The position numbers and the translations under genes are program-made. A DNA stretch of 36,671 nt from an uncultured Pelagibacteraceae bacterium (GTDB lineage Bacteria > Pseudomonadota > Alphaproteobacteria > Pelagibacterales > Pelagibacteraceae), in contig CACKFP010000007.1 in NCBI GenBank assembly GCA_902599485.1, forward strand, positions 1 through 36,671, in the 5' to 3' direction. Positions 1 to 7,408 of this stretch are shown here, piece after piece; positions within the stretch are counted from its first letter, which is position 1; the number at the start of each line of letters is the position of its first letter. The notes beneath the pieces were generated by a model. The model was not told the origin of the DNA. It worked only from the letters and a program-made list of their open reading frames with translations, and did not search any database.

Positions 1-68
1 CTTGCTCTAACAAATTAAGTAATATAAAGGAAATTGAAGATTATCTAAAAAGAAACAATATAAGCTAA
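1..68 (+). CDS. 3' end of an unidentified gene (partial)
   Basis: An open frame enters from the left edge (first complete codon at 3) and ends with TAA at 66-68, whose last base is the A of the gshA ATG. The 21 visible residues end in KEIEDYLKRNNIS, a charged, helical-looking C-terminus. This is too little to assign a family. In many alphaproteobacteria rsmE lies upstream of gshA, but this tail does not look like a typical RsmE C-terminus. The TAATG junction suggests translational coupling to gshA, so it is probably the preceding gene of the same operon. Confidence 0.55.
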   Translation, partial: CSNKLSNIKEIEDYLKRNNIS

Positions 69-1363
69 TGATAGAAACAAAGGAACAAATAATAGAACAT
101 TTTAAGTCAGGCTCAAAGGATAAATCTAATTTGAAGATTGGAGTTGAGCATGAAAAATTTATTTTTGATAAAAAAACAAATACGAGAATTGATTATTCCA
201 AAATCAAGAAGATGTTTGAAAATTTATATGAGTTTGGCTGGAAACCTATTTTTGAGGAAAAAAATCCAATAGCGTTAACTAAGAATGGTAAAAGTATTAC
301 TTTAGAGCCTGGTAATCAAATAGAGCTATCTGGAGCAAAATTAAATAATATTCACGAAGCTTGTGCTGAATCTCATGAATATTTATTTGAGTTAAATCAG
401 GTAATTGAAAAATTAGATTTTAAAATAGTAAGCGCTGGATATGATCCTATATCTAAACTTGAGGATATACCTAATAATCCAAAAAAAAGATATGAGGTTA
501 TGACCAAAGATATGCCTGTTGGAGGAAAACTAAGTTTGGATATGATGTATAAAACTGCAGGTACGCAATTAAATTTAGATTATACCTCAGAAGAAGATTT
601 TATAAAAAAATTTAAGTTGGCAAATAATTTAGTTCCAATATCTATCGGACTTTTTGCAAATTCCTCTATAGTTGAAAAAAGTAATAGTGGATACTTATCT
701 TACAGATCTAAAGTTTGGCAAGAAACATCTAGAGGTGGATTGCCTGAGTTTTTTTTAAAAGATGTAAATTTTGAAAAATATGCAGATTATATTATGAATT
801 ATCCAATCTTATTTTTACAAAGTGAAGGTAATTATATATCTGGAAAAAAATATTTATTTAAAAACTTTATGAATGGAGAAATTAAAGAAATTGGAAATAA
901 AATTCCTAGTACTAATGATCTTGATACACATTTAGGAACAATATTTACAGAAAACAGATTAAAACAATATATCGAATTAAGATCAATGGATGCGTGCGGA
1001 TGGGAGTGTTTATGTGCTGGTCCTGCCCTATTCACTGGATTACTTTATGGAAATCTGGAAGAAGCTTTAGATTTAATTAAAAATTGGGAAGGTAATGAAG
1101 TGCTTCAAGCTTATAAAAATGCCCCTAAAAATGGCTTAAAAACTACTTTGATGGGCAAGGATATTTCGTATTGGGCAGAGAGACTATTAGACATATCAAA
1201 ATCAGGATTAAAAAAGAGAGACTTTTTAAATAGAAAAAAATTAAGTGAAGCAAAGTTTTTAGATCACTTAGAAAAAATTGTAAAAAATAAAAAAACAAAT
1301 GCTGATAATATAATAAGTAAGTATTCAAATTCTGAAAATTTGAATGATTTATATGACCAATAA
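68..1363 (+). CDS. gshA: Glutamate-cysteine ligase
   Basis: Catalyses the first, ATP-dependent step of glutathione synthesis, joining glutamate and cysteine to gamma-glutamylcysteine in the cytoplasm. The 431-aa product resembles the plant/alphaproteobacterial class of GCS2-family ligases, which run about 450 aa. Visible signatures are IGVEHEKF near residue 25 (N-terminal nucleotide/metal-binding strand), the MPVGGKLSLDMM and TAGTQLNLDY segment around residues 150-175, and IELRSMDACGWECLCAGP around residues 300-320. The start at 68 overlaps the upstream stop (TAATG), and there is no clear Shine-Dalgarno sequence. The 3' end overlaps gshB, so the two glutathione genes form one translation-coupled unit. 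The family assignment is strong; kinetic details cannot be read from sequence. Confidence 0.93.
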   Translation: MIETKEQIIEHFKSGSKDKSNLKIGVEHEKFIFDKKTNTRIDYSKIKKMFENLYEFGWKPIFEEKNPIALTKNGKSITLEPGNQIELSGAKLNNIHEACAESHEYLFELNQVIEKLDFKIVSAGYDPISKLEDIPNNPKKRYEVMTKDMPVGGKLSLDMMYKTAGTQLNLDYTSEEDFIKKFKLANNLVPISIGLFANSSIVEKSNSGYLSYRSKVWQETSRGGLPEFFLKDVNFEKYADYIMNYPILFLQSEGNYISGKKYLFKNFMNGEIKEIGNKIPSTNDLDTHLGTIFTENRLKQYIELRSMDACGWECLCAGPALFTGLLYGNLEEALDLIKNWEGNEVLQAYKNAPKNGLKTTLMGKDISYWAERLLDISKSGLKKRDFLNRKKLSEAKFLDHLEKIVKNKKTNADNIISKYSNSENLNDLYDQ

Positions 1364-2276
1364 AATTGTTGCTATACAAGGTGATAATTTAAAAAAAATA
1401 AATATCAAAACAGATACTACTATTTTTTTAGCTAATGAAGCTCAAAACAAGGGTTATAAATTATTTTATTATTATCCAGAAAATTTATCGAATATAAGAG
1501 GAAAAACTGTAAGTGAAGGATATTTTATTAAAATTGATTATTCAAAAAAGAAATTTTATAAAATTCTAAAAAAATCAAAATTAGACTTATCCTTTGCAAA
1601 ATATATTTTAATCAGACAGGATCCACCTTTTAACTTGGAATATATTTCTACAACATTAATGTTAGATAGAATCAAAGATAAAACAAAAATTATTAATGAC
1701 CCTACTTCAGTAAGAAATATTTCAGAAAAATTTTATTCTTTGAATTTTAAAAATTATATGGCGGATACAATTTTTACTAAAGATTTGATTGAAATTAAAA
1801 AATTTTTCAAAAAACATAAAAAGATAATAATTAAACCTATTCATAGCTATGGTGGCAATGATATAAATCTTATTTCAGGGAAGCTTAATTTACTTAAAAT
1901 AAAACAAATATTGAAAAAACACGGTCACATTATGTGTCAAAAATTTTTAAATAAAATTAAGTTTGGAGATAAAAGAGTTTTTATTATAAATGGCAAAGTT
2001 TGCGGAGCTATATCTAGAGTTCCAAAATCAGGATCAATATTGAGCAACATGAGCAAAGGTGCAAAACCTAAAATCGCATTTTTGAGTAATAAAGAGCTAA
2101 AAGTTTCAAATATAATTGCAAAAAAAATTAAGAAAGATGGAATTTACTTTGCAGGAATAGACTTTATTGATGGGAAGTTAAATGGAGATATAAATGTAAC
2201 ATCACCAACGGGTATAAAAACATACTTTGATTTGTCTCAGATAAACTTGGCTAGGACTTTTTGGAAAGGTTTATAG
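1353..2276 (+). CDS. gshB: Glutathione synthetase
   Basis: Adds glycine to gamma-glutamylcysteine using ATP, completing glutathione synthesis (prokaryotic ATP-grasp GshB). Support includes the N-terminal pattern VAIQGD...INIKTDTTIFLANEAQNKG, the RQDPPFNLEYISTTLMLD segment, IINDPTSVRNISEKFYSLNF, the ATP-grasp stretch KPIHSYGGNDI and the C-terminal GIDFIDGKLNGDINVTSPTG. The open frame could begin at 1344, but the ATG at 1353 gives MTNKIVAIQGD, which better matches family N-termini and overlaps the gshA stop by 11 nt. The product is about 307 aa, normal for the family (about 315). It follows gshA in the same operon and is followed with zero spacing by an EamA transporter. Confidence 0.92.
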   Translation: MTNKIVAIQGDNLKKINIKTDTTIFLANEAQNKGYKLFYYYPENLSNIRGKTVSEGYFIKIDYSKKKFYKILKKSKLDLSFAKYILIRQDPPFNLEYISTTLMLDRIKDKTKIINDPTSVRNISEKFYSLNFKNYMADTIFTKDLIEIKKFFKKHKKIIIKPIHSYGGNDINLISGKLNLLKIKQILKKHGHIMCQKFLNKIKFGDKRVFIINGKVCGAISRVPKSGSILSNMSKGAKPKIAFLSNKELKVSNIIAKKIKKDGIYFAGIDFIDGKLNGDINVTSPTGIKTYFDLSQINLARTFWKGL

Positions 2277-3143
2277 TTGAAAAACTTATCAAATCAGCAA
2301 AAAGGATCATCTCTTGCATTTATAGCTGTGATGTTCATCACACCAGATTCACTTTTTATAAGATTATCTTCGATAGATACTTGGGGATTATTGTTTTATA
2401 GAGGTGCGATACCATTTGTAGCTGTATTAATTGGACTTCTTATATTTTATAAAAAAAACTTTATTAAAGCATTTTTGAATGTTGGTTATGCTGGTATTTT
2501 TTATATTATAAGTTTTTCGATTTGTAACATCACATTTATAATTTCAATCCAAAATACAAATGTAGCAAATACATTAATAATGATTGCAATGGCACCCATG
2601 CTTTCGGCAATCCTTGGTGCAATATTTTTAAAAGAGGTTCCCGATAAAAAGACTTGGATAGCTATAGCTATTACTTTAGTAGCTGTAATATATATATTCT
2701 ACGACTCTCTAGAGATGGGTAACTTATTTGGTGATCTCATGGGTATTACAACAGCTTTTGGACTCGCCACCAACGCGGTAATAATCAGGTCGGCAAAAGA
2801 TAGAGATTTGCTACCTTCAGCAGTTGTTGGTAAGCTTACAGTAGCTCTATTTGCTCTCTTTTTCGTTGAGAGTTATGAGTTAGTTGAAAAAGATCTGATT
2901 TATATACCTTTAATGTGTATTTTGTGTGTAGCAATACCATTCGTTTTGGTGACGATTGCTCCAAGATTTATACCTGCCGAGGAAGTTAATCTGTTTTTTC
3001 TTCTAGAGACCATTTTAGGACCCATTTGGGTTTGGTTAGTTATCAAAGAACAGCCGAGTATAGAGACAATAGTCGGTGGACTGGTAATTATATTCACTAT
3101 AGCTGTTCACTCTTATCTAAAATTAAAATCTTCTTCTAAATAA
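2277..3143 (+). CDS. EamA-family (DMT) membrane transporter
   Basis: A 288-aa integral membrane protein with about ten hydrophobic segments arranged as two EamA repeats, each about 140 residues, typical of drug/metabolite exporters. The second repeat ends with the family-like LLETILGPIWVWLVIKEQPS...GGLVIIFTIAVHSY. The start is TTG at 2277, directly after the gshB TAG at 2274-2276, so expression probably depends on translation of gshB. The substrate is unknown. Being the third gene after gshA-gshB makes export of a thiol, gamma-glutamyl compound or amino acid plausible but unproven. Confidence 0.85.
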   Translation: MKNLSNQQKGSSLAFIAVMFITPDSLFIRLSSIDTWGLLFYRGAIPFVAVLIGLLIFYKKNFIKAFLNVGYAGIFYIISFSICNITFIISIQNTNVANTLIMIAMAPMLSAILGAIFLKEVPDKKTWIAIAITLVAVIYIFYDSLEMGNLFGDLMGITTAFGLATNAVIIRSAKDRDLLPSAVVGKLTVALFALFFVESYELVEKDLIYIPLMCILCVAIPFVLVTIAPRFIPAEEVNLFFLLETILGPIWVWLVIKEQPSIETIVGGLVIIFTIAVHSYLKLKSSSK

Positions 3144-3157
3144 AATTATTTTTCTTT

Positions 3158-3185
3158 TTGTCACAAATTTGTCTTGATTTAAAAT
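3158..3185 (+). promoter_or_regulatory. Candidate sigma70 promoter for the MFS gene
   Basis: TTGTCA at 3158-3163 (5/6 match to the -35 consensus) and TAAAAT at 3180-3185 (5/6 match to the -10) are separated by 16 bp. This places the start of transcription near 3192, about 20 nt before the MFS start codon at 3214. It lies in a 70-bp gap after the EamA gene and is the only good match there. Confidence 0.5.
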
Positions 3186-3213
3186 TAGATCGCCCATAAA
3201 CACCGCTAATTTT

Positions 3214-4506
3214 ATGAACAAAATTATAAAAAACTCTTGGGCTCTCTTTATGGGTATGGCATTTATAATGCTCGCTCATGGTTTTCAAGGTACTCTTTTA
3301 GGTGTTAGAGCAGTTAAAGAAAATTTTGGTCTATCAGCGACAGGTTTTTTATTTTCTGGATATTTTGTTGGATATTTTATTGGAGCAAAAATTATACAAT
3401 CATTAATTCATAGAGTTGGGCATATTAGAGTATTCGCAGCTTTTGCTTCTGTCACTTCAATTGTGGTCTTATTACACTCTATTTTTGTAAATCCTATTTC
3501 ATGGTTTGTGCTTAGAATGATTTCTGGATTTAGCATGGTTTGTCTTTATACAATTGCTGAAAGCTGGTTAAACGATAGATCTACAAATAAGAATAGAGGT
3601 AGTGTTTTATCTATCTATATGATTGTTATGTATGCCTCTATGGCGATTGGAATGTTTTTCATAAACTTTAGTAAACCAGAAAACTTTCAACCTTTTATAC
3701 TGATATCTTTATTTATGTCATTGTCTCTTGTTCCAATATTATTAACGAAAAGAAAAGCTCCAAACTTTAAAAAAATATCAGGTATGAAGCTAAAGGAGGT
3801 TTATAAATCATCGCCTTTTGGTGTTGTAAGTTCTTTTTTAATTGGAATATCCCATTCAGCTGTTTTCTCATTGATTGCAGTTTATGCTACATCGATGAAT
3901 TTTAATATTTTAGAAGTATCAATAGTAACCTTTTTATTTGCTATATCAGGAGCCATATCTCAATGGCCAATAGGAAAATTATCAGATGTTTTAGATAGAA
4001 GAATTGTAATTATTTATACAACATTTGGAGCAGCTTTATTTTGTTTTTTGGCGATTATTTCCTCGGGTCAAATGTATATGCCTGCAGGTTTAGCTACATC
4101 AAAAATATTTTTTTATATCTGTATAATGTGTTTTTCTTTTTGTAGTCTACCAATGTTTGCATTAATTTTTGCACATACAAATGATTTTATACCAAAAGAA
4201 AAATTTGTGGCAGCAGGAGCAGGATTACAATTTGTTTTTGGTCTTGGTGCAATTTGCGGTCCTTTTATGTGTTCATTATTTATGGAATTTTTAGGAGAAA
4301 ATGGATTTTTTATTTTCTTAATTATATTTCATTCGTTTATTGGTTTATTTGGAATATATAGAATGCAAATTAGAGAGTCTGGAGATAACCCAGATTCACA
4401 ATTTGCACCTATGCCACAAACGATTACTCCAGCCGGTATAGAACTTAATCCTTCAACTGAACCAATAGATGAACCAAATAATTTAAACGAATTTAAGAAA
4501 ATTTAG
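3214..4506 (+). CDS. MFS transporter (YcaD-like group)
   Basis: A 430-aa polytopic protein of the major facilitator superfamily with about 12 predicted membrane spans. The first cytoplasmic loop after TM2 reads GYFVGYFIGAKIIQSLIHRVGHIRVF, the usual acidic/basic loop position. The half-way loop carries LTKRKAPNFKK, and TM7-8 includes the loop GKLSDVLDRR, an MFS loop 8-9 signature. The hydrophilic tail (about residues 395-430) contains the PMPQTITPAGIEL type of sequence seen in YcaD-like MFS proteins. The substrate cannot be inferred. It appears to start its own transcription unit, with the oxidoreductase at 4522 following after 15 nt. Confidence 0.85.
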   Translation: MNKIIKNSWALFMGMAFIMLAHGFQGTLLGVRAVKENFGLSATGFLFSGYFVGYFIGAKIIQSLIHRVGHIRVFAAFASVTSIVVLLHSIFVNPISWFVLRMISGFSMVCLYTIAESWLNDRSTNKNRGSVLSIYMIVMYASMAIGMFFINFSKPENFQPFILISLFMSLSLVPILLTKRKAPNFKKISGMKLKEVYKSSPFGVVSSFLIGISHSAVFSLIAVYATSMNFNILEVSIVTFLFAISGAISQWPIGKLSDVLDRRIVIIYTTFGAALFCFLAIISSGQMYMPAGLATSKIFFYICIMCFSFCSLPMFALIFAHTNDFIPKEKFVAAGAGLQFVFGLGAICGPFMCSLFMEFLGENGFFIFLIIFHSFIGLFGIYRMQIRESGDNPDSQFAPMPQTITPAGIELNPSTEPIDEPNNLNEFKKI

Positions 4507-4521
4507 TGTAAGTTCAAAATT

Positions 4522-5178
4522 ATGAAAACAGCATTAATATTCGGTTCAACTGGATTAATCGGTGGAATATTACTTAAACTGTTAGCCAATGATCAAAAAT
4601 ATAAAAAAATTAAGGTTTTTGTAAGATCCTCTACTTCAAAAATTGATCCTAAAATAGAAGTTATTCAAACAGATTTTACAAAATTAGAAAATATTAAGTC
4701 AGAAATAAAAGGCGATGATTGTTTTTTTTGTATTGGAACTACAAGAAAAAAAACACCTAACAAACAAGATTATATAAACACCGAGTACAATTTACCTGTA
4801 GCAATTGGAAAAATTTGTAGCGATAATAATGTACAAAATTTTACTTATATTTCTTCATTGGGTGCCAGTTCAAAAAAAACAAATTTGTATCTAAAAAATA
4901 AAGGTATGGCTGAAGAAGAATTAAGAAAACTAAACTTTAAAAAATTTATTGTAATTAGACCTTCATTTTTAATTGGAAAAAGAATAGAGGAAAGATTGGG
5001 AGAAAAAATAGGTATTTTCGCCATGAAATGTATATCGCCAATTTTAGTTGGAGATTTAAAAAAATATAAATCGATAAATGCAGAAATAGTTGCCAAATCC
5101 ATGATAAATATATCAAACAGTGCAATACAAAGTGGAATATTTGAACCACCACAATTATTGGAAATTGGAAGAGAATAA
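4522..5178 (+). CDS. NAD(P)-binding Rossmann oxidoreductase, HTATIP2/YbjT-like
   Basis: A 218-aa atypical short-chain dehydrogenase. The N-terminus GSTGLIGGILLKLL (residues 8-21) is the dinucleotide-binding GxTGxxG motif, and FFCIGTTRKK around residue 72 is the strand-4 segment. TYISSLGASSKKTNLYLKNKGMAE holds the serine and the YxxxK-like Tyr/Lys pair (YLKNK). RPSFLIGKR resembles the HTATIP2 (TIP30) subgroup. Substrate unknown; roles in quinone or electron-transfer chemistry are suggested for relatives. It follows the MFS gene by 15 nt, so probably shares its transcript. The 3' end is followed by a 70-bp gap with a promoter. Confidence 0.8.
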   Translation: MKTALIFGSTGLIGGILLKLLANDQKYKKIKVFVRSSTSKIDPKIEVIQTDFTKLENIKSEIKGDDCFFCIGTTRKKTPNKQDYINTEYNLPVAIGKICSDNNVQNFTYISSLGASSKKTNLYLKNKGMAEEELRKLNFKKFIVIRPSFLIGKRIEERLGEKIGIFAMKCISPILVGDLKKYKSINAEIVAKSMINISNSAIQSGIFEPPQLLEIGRE

Positions 5179-5220
5179 ATTTTTTATAAATCAATAAAAT
5201 ATTAAAAAAAATTATTTAAG

Positions 5221-5243
5221 TGCTATAATACATTTAAAGGAGG
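5221..5243 (+). promoter_or_regulatory. Extended -10 promoter plus strong RBS
   Basis: TGCTATAAT at 5221-5229 is a perfect -10 hexamer with the TGn extension; no good -35 is visible 17 bp upstream. The expected start of transcription (about 5236) coincides with a consensus AAAGGAGG ribosome-binding site at 5236-5243, five bases before the ATG at 5249. The leader would be only about 13 nt. This looks like a strong, compact expression signal. Confidence 0.6.
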
Positions 5244-5248
5244 TATCT

Positions 5249-5572
5249 ATGGCTAAATTTTTTTTAATGGGAAATTTTACAGAGAAAGCATTCGCAGGCT
5301 TTTTAAAAGATCCTGGATCAGATAGATCTGAGGTTGCTAGAAAGTGTTCTGAAAGTGTTGGTGCTGAAATGAAATCTTATACATATTTAAGAGGACCCTA
5401 TGACTTTATAGTTGAAACCCATGGCACATTTGAGCAAATGGCTGCTATAAAAATGGCTACTGAGGGAAGTGGTGCACTTAAAAATATCGCCATTTGTGAG
5501 GAAACACCAATGAATGAAATTGCAAATCATGCAACAAAAGTATCAAGTGGCTATAAAGTGCCTGGACAATAA
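5249..5572 (+). CDS. GYD-domain protein
   Basis: A 107-aa soluble protein whose length and pattern fit the small GYD family. It has an N-terminal strand FFLMGNFTEKAFAGFLK, then SEVARKCSESVGAEMKSYTYLRGPYDFIVETHGT (residues about 28-63, with GPYD in place of GEYD), then a helix AAIKMATEGSGALKNI. GYD proteins adopt a ferredoxin-like dimeric alpha/beta fold; their function is unknown. It is monocistronic: an extended -10 promoter and consensus RBS precede it and an 11-bp stem-loop follows 8 nt after the stop. That isolation and the strong signals suggest high expression. Confidence 0.8.
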   Translation: MAKFFLMGNFTEKAFAGFLKDPGSDRSEVARKCSESVGAEMKSYTYLRGPYDFIVETHGTFEQMAAIKMATEGSGALKNIAICEETPMNEIANHATKVSSGYKVPGQ

Positions 5573-5579
5573 TCTTACT

Positions 5580-5606
5580 GGTAGCTTCATTAATTATGGA
5601 GCTACC
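5580..5606 (+). terminator. 11-bp stem-loop after the GYD gene
   Basis: Arms at 5580-5590 and 5596-5606 pair over 11 bp (one G-U wobble) around a 5-nt loop, starting 8 nt after the stop codon. There is no clean T-run afterwards (AATTTAAAAT), so it may be a weak terminator or a 3'-end stabilising hairpin rather than a classical intrinsic terminator. Confidence 0.5.
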
Positions 5607-5672
5607 AATTTAAAATCGAAACTGTCAAAATATCTCATTTAAATAAAGTAATATTGATCTATTAAGAAAGTA

Positions 5673-6131
5673 ATGAACAAAAGAAAATTTATAAAATTAT
5701 CTATATTTGGATCATTATTATACAGTATTTTTCCATATAAAATTTCATTAGCTGAAACCAAAAAAATAATTAATCAAAATTTAACAGAAGCCCAAAAAAA
5801 AATAATGTTTGAGGAAGCAACCGAACGACCATTCTCAAGCCCTCTTAATTACGAGAAAAGAGAAGGTTTTTATCACTGTGCAAATTGTGGAGCTAAACTA
5901 TTTAAGTCTAGCTCGAAATTTGATAGTGGAACTGGTTGGCCATCATTTACAGAGGCGCTTCCAGGAGCTTTTAAAACTAAGGTTGATTACAGCTTTGGCA
6001 TGAAAAGAATTGAATACCATTGTGCAAAATGTGGTGCTCATCACGGACATGTCTTTGAAGACGGTCCTGGATCGACAGGAAAGAGATATTGTAATAACGG
6101 CTTGTGTTTAATATTTAAGCCATCATCATAA
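5673..6131 (+). CDS. msrB: Exported peptide-methionine (R)-S-oxide reductase MsrB
   Basis: Reduces methionine-R-sulfoxide in proteins. The 152-aa product has the full MsrB pattern: two zinc CxxC motifs (CANCGAKLF and CAKCGAHHGHVF), GTGWPSF in the middle, and GKRYCNNGLCLIF near the C-terminus containing the catalytic Cys of the RYC motif. The first ~30 residues are an export signal, with charged MNKRKFIK, a hydrophobic stretch and an ISLAET-like cleavage site. KRKFIK resembles a variant Tat motif, though Sec is equally possible. MsrB therefore probably acts in the periplasm. A 61-aa gene follows after 12 nt. Confidence 0.92.
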   Translation: MNKRKFIKLSIFGSLLYSIFPYKISLAETKKIINQNLTEAQKKIMFEEATERPFSSPLNYEKREGFYHCANCGAKLFKSSSKFDSGTGWPSFTEALPGAFKTKVDYSFGMKRIEYHCAKCGAHHGHVFEDGPGSTGKRYCNNGLCLIFKPSS

Positions 6132-6143
6132 AACGGAGGAATA

Positions 6144-6329
6144 ATGAAGATATTGAGTATATTGAAAGGGGTTGAATTAGTTATAGCAGATTTAGAAGTA
6201 AATTTGGGAGAACAGGTAAGAAGTGCACCTACATTATGCGCAAGATACAATGGTAAGATTATACCTTTAAACACTGCTCAAGATGGTCGACCAATTCTTA
6301 TGAGAGAAGAAAATGCTTTAGAAAACTAA
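6144..6329 (+). CDS. Small protein of unknown function downstream of msrB
   Basis: A 61-aa ORF with a good RBS (GGAGGA at 6135-6140) three bases before the ATG, 12 nt after msrB. It starts MKILSILKGVELVIADLEV, has no signal peptide or membrane segment, one Cys, and a short positively charged middle (CARYNGKIIP). I do not recognise a family. The RBS and tight spacing argue that it is translated and co-transcribed with msrB, so a link to methionine-sulfoxide repair is possible only by context. Confidence 0.7.
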   Translation: MKILSILKGVELVIADLEVNLGEQVRSAPTLCARYNGKIIPLNTAQDGRPILMREENALEN

Positions 6330-6393
6330 TTTTGTATTTAATTGCGTCAACTTAATTAGGTTTATTTACAAGAAAATATTATAAAAAATAACT

Positions 6394-6987
6394 ATGACAT
6401 TTGAATTACCAAAACTAGATTATTCTAATGAGGCTTTGTCTCCAATAATGTCACAAGAAACATTAGAATTACATCATGGAAAACATCATCAAACCTACAT
6501 AACAAATCTTAACAATTTTATAAAAGATACCGACATGGCTGAAATGTCATTGGAAGATATAATTGTTAAAAGCTCAAAAGATAACTCAAAAGCTGGAATA
6601 TTTAATAATGCGAGCCAGCATTGGAACCATAATCTTTTTTGGAAATGCATGAAACCAAAAGGTGGTGGAAATATTCCATCAAAACTTGAGAAAAAAATTG
6701 TTGAGGATTTTGGAAGTGTTGAAAAATTTAAAGATCAATTTAAACAAGCAGGAATAACTCAATTTGGATCAGGTTGGTGTTGGTTATCTTTAAATAATGA
6801 TAAATTAGTTGTAACAAAAACAGCTAATGCAGCAAATCCATTAGTTGACAAAATGAAGCCAATACTTGGGTGTGATGTTTGGGAACATTCTTATTATATA
6901 GATTACCGAAATAGAAGACCTGAATATTTAGACAAATTTGTTGAAAGTCTTATTGATTGGGAATTTGTTGATTCTCTTTTAGGTTAA
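6394..6987 (+). CDS. sodB: Superoxide dismutase, Fe type
   Basis: Converts superoxide to oxygen and hydrogen peroxide. The 197-aa product has the Fe/Mn SOD fold signatures: first metal ligand H27 in LELHHGKHHQTY, second His in FNNASQHWNHNLFW, and Asp and His in GCDVWEHSYYIDY. The Gln in FNNASQ corresponds to the glutamine position typical of iron SODs (FNNAAQ in E. coli SodB), so Fe is more likely than Mn. There is no signal peptide, so it is cytoplasmic. It lies after the msrB pair in a 64-bp spaced unit; a small unknown gene follows 16 nt downstream. Confidence 0.94.
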   Translation: MTFELPKLDYSNEALSPIMSQETLELHHGKHHQTYITNLNNFIKDTDMAEMSLEDIIVKSSKDNSKAGIFNNASQHWNHNLFWKCMKPKGGGNIPSKLEKKIVEDFGSVEKFKDQFKQAGITQFGSGWCWLSLNNDKLVVTKTANAANPLVDKMKPILGCDVWEHSYYIDYRNRRPEYLDKFVESLIDWEFVDSLLG

Positions 6988-7003
6988 TTTAAAATAAAAA
7001 AAA

Positions 7004-7231
7004 GTGAACAAGGACAATGCCAGTAAACTCTGGAAAATTATTCAGGAGGCAGGCGACTATTTAAATGGTCAATTGCCTGATCACCCAAATCATCCAAAAG
7101 GAAGAAATCCATACGCGCATGTAGCAACATGTGTAAAAAATAAATTTAATGCTAGTTACAAAGATATTGAAGACGATAAATTTAATGAAGTATTAAATTT
7201 TATCGAAGATATTAAAAACAATCCAAACTAA
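7004..7231 (+). CDS. Conserved-looking 75-aa protein after sodB
   Basis: A 75-aa soluble ORF with GTG start at 7004; no in-frame ATG is available nearby. It starts MNKDNASKLWKIIQEAGDYLNG, then has a proline/histidine-rich stretch LPDHPNHPKGRNPYAHVA and an acidic helical C-terminus. I do not recognise the family. The 16-nt distance from sodB suggests co-transcription. Amino-acid composition and lack of stop codons in an AT-rich context support a real gene, but no strong RBS is visible. Confidence 0.65.
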   Translation: MNKDNASKLWKIIQEAGDYLNGQLPDHPNHPKGRNPYAHVATCVKNKFNASYKDIEDDKFNEVLNFIEDIKNNPN

Positions 7232-7238
7232 TTAAGAA

Positions 7239-7298
7239 TTAATCTAAAAATTGTTTATATGCTAAATAAGCTAGAACTAATACAGCTACAACTTCCAT
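7239..7298 (-). CDS. 19-aa membrane microprotein B
   Basis: Reading the minus strand from 7298 gives MEVVAVLVLAYLAYKQFLD followed by TAA: a 19-residue peptide that is nearly all hydrophobic for residues 3-14 with a charged KQFLD tail, as in a single-span membrane microprotein. A consensus-like RBS (AAGGAG, complement of 7303-7308) stands 4 nt before the ATG. It lies 10 nt downstream of a second, homologous 19-aa ORF. No known small-protein family is recognised; it superficially resembles other one-span regulatory peptides such as KdpF, but this is not a call. Confidence 0.55.
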   Translation of the reverse strand: MEVVAVLVLAYLAYKQFLD

Positions 7299-7308
7299 AT
7301 TTCTCCTT

Positions 7309-7368
7309 TTAATTAAAGCTTCCAGTCGCAAATAATATTATTATTATTAATACTGCTACAGCTTCCAT
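7309..7368 (-). CDS. 19-aa membrane microprotein A (paralogue of B)
   Basis: The minus strand from 7368 reads MEAVAVLIIIILFATGSFN then TAA. Residues 1-7 (MEAVAVL) differ from microprotein B (MEVVAVL) at one residue, and the first 21 nucleotides differ at two positions, suggesting tandem duplication. The middle is a run of Ile/Leu forming one possible transmembrane helix. No strong RBS is visible; a promoter-like element ends just before the ATG, so translation could be leaderless. It lies 40 bp downstream of the threonine aldolase stop, same strand. Function unknown. Confidence 0.5.
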   Translation of the reverse strand: MEAVAVLIIIILFATGSFN

Positions 7369-7375
7369 TAATTCT

Positions 7376-7402
7376 TTTATAATTTGAAAGGGTTAATTTC
7401 AA
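7376..7402 (-). promoter_or_regulatory. Candidate promoter for the microprotein pair
   Basis: On the minus strand TTGAAA (7402-7397) and TATAAA (7381-7376) are separated by 15 bp, slightly short, placing transcription start at or just before the ATG at 7368. This would let the two microproteins be expressed independently of the upstream aldolase operon. Confidence 0.35.
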
Positions 7403-7408
7403 GTATAT

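Noticed and set aside
1344..1352. Upstream ATG for gshB
   Set aside because: Adds MIY before the family-like N-terminus; ATG at 1353 is the better start.
1143..1379. Minus-strand 78-codon ORF
   Set aside because: Antisense to the gshA-gshB junction, low-complexity Leu/Phe/Ser translation.
4845..5194. Two minus-strand ORFs of 79-85 codons
   Set aside because: Lie inside the Rossmann oxidoreductase gene on the opposite strand; composition is that of a shadow frame with poly-Phe/Leu runs.
7331..7350. TTATTATTA-type simple repeat
   Set aside because: It is the coding sequence for the Ile/Leu run of microprotein A; not treated as a separate repeat.
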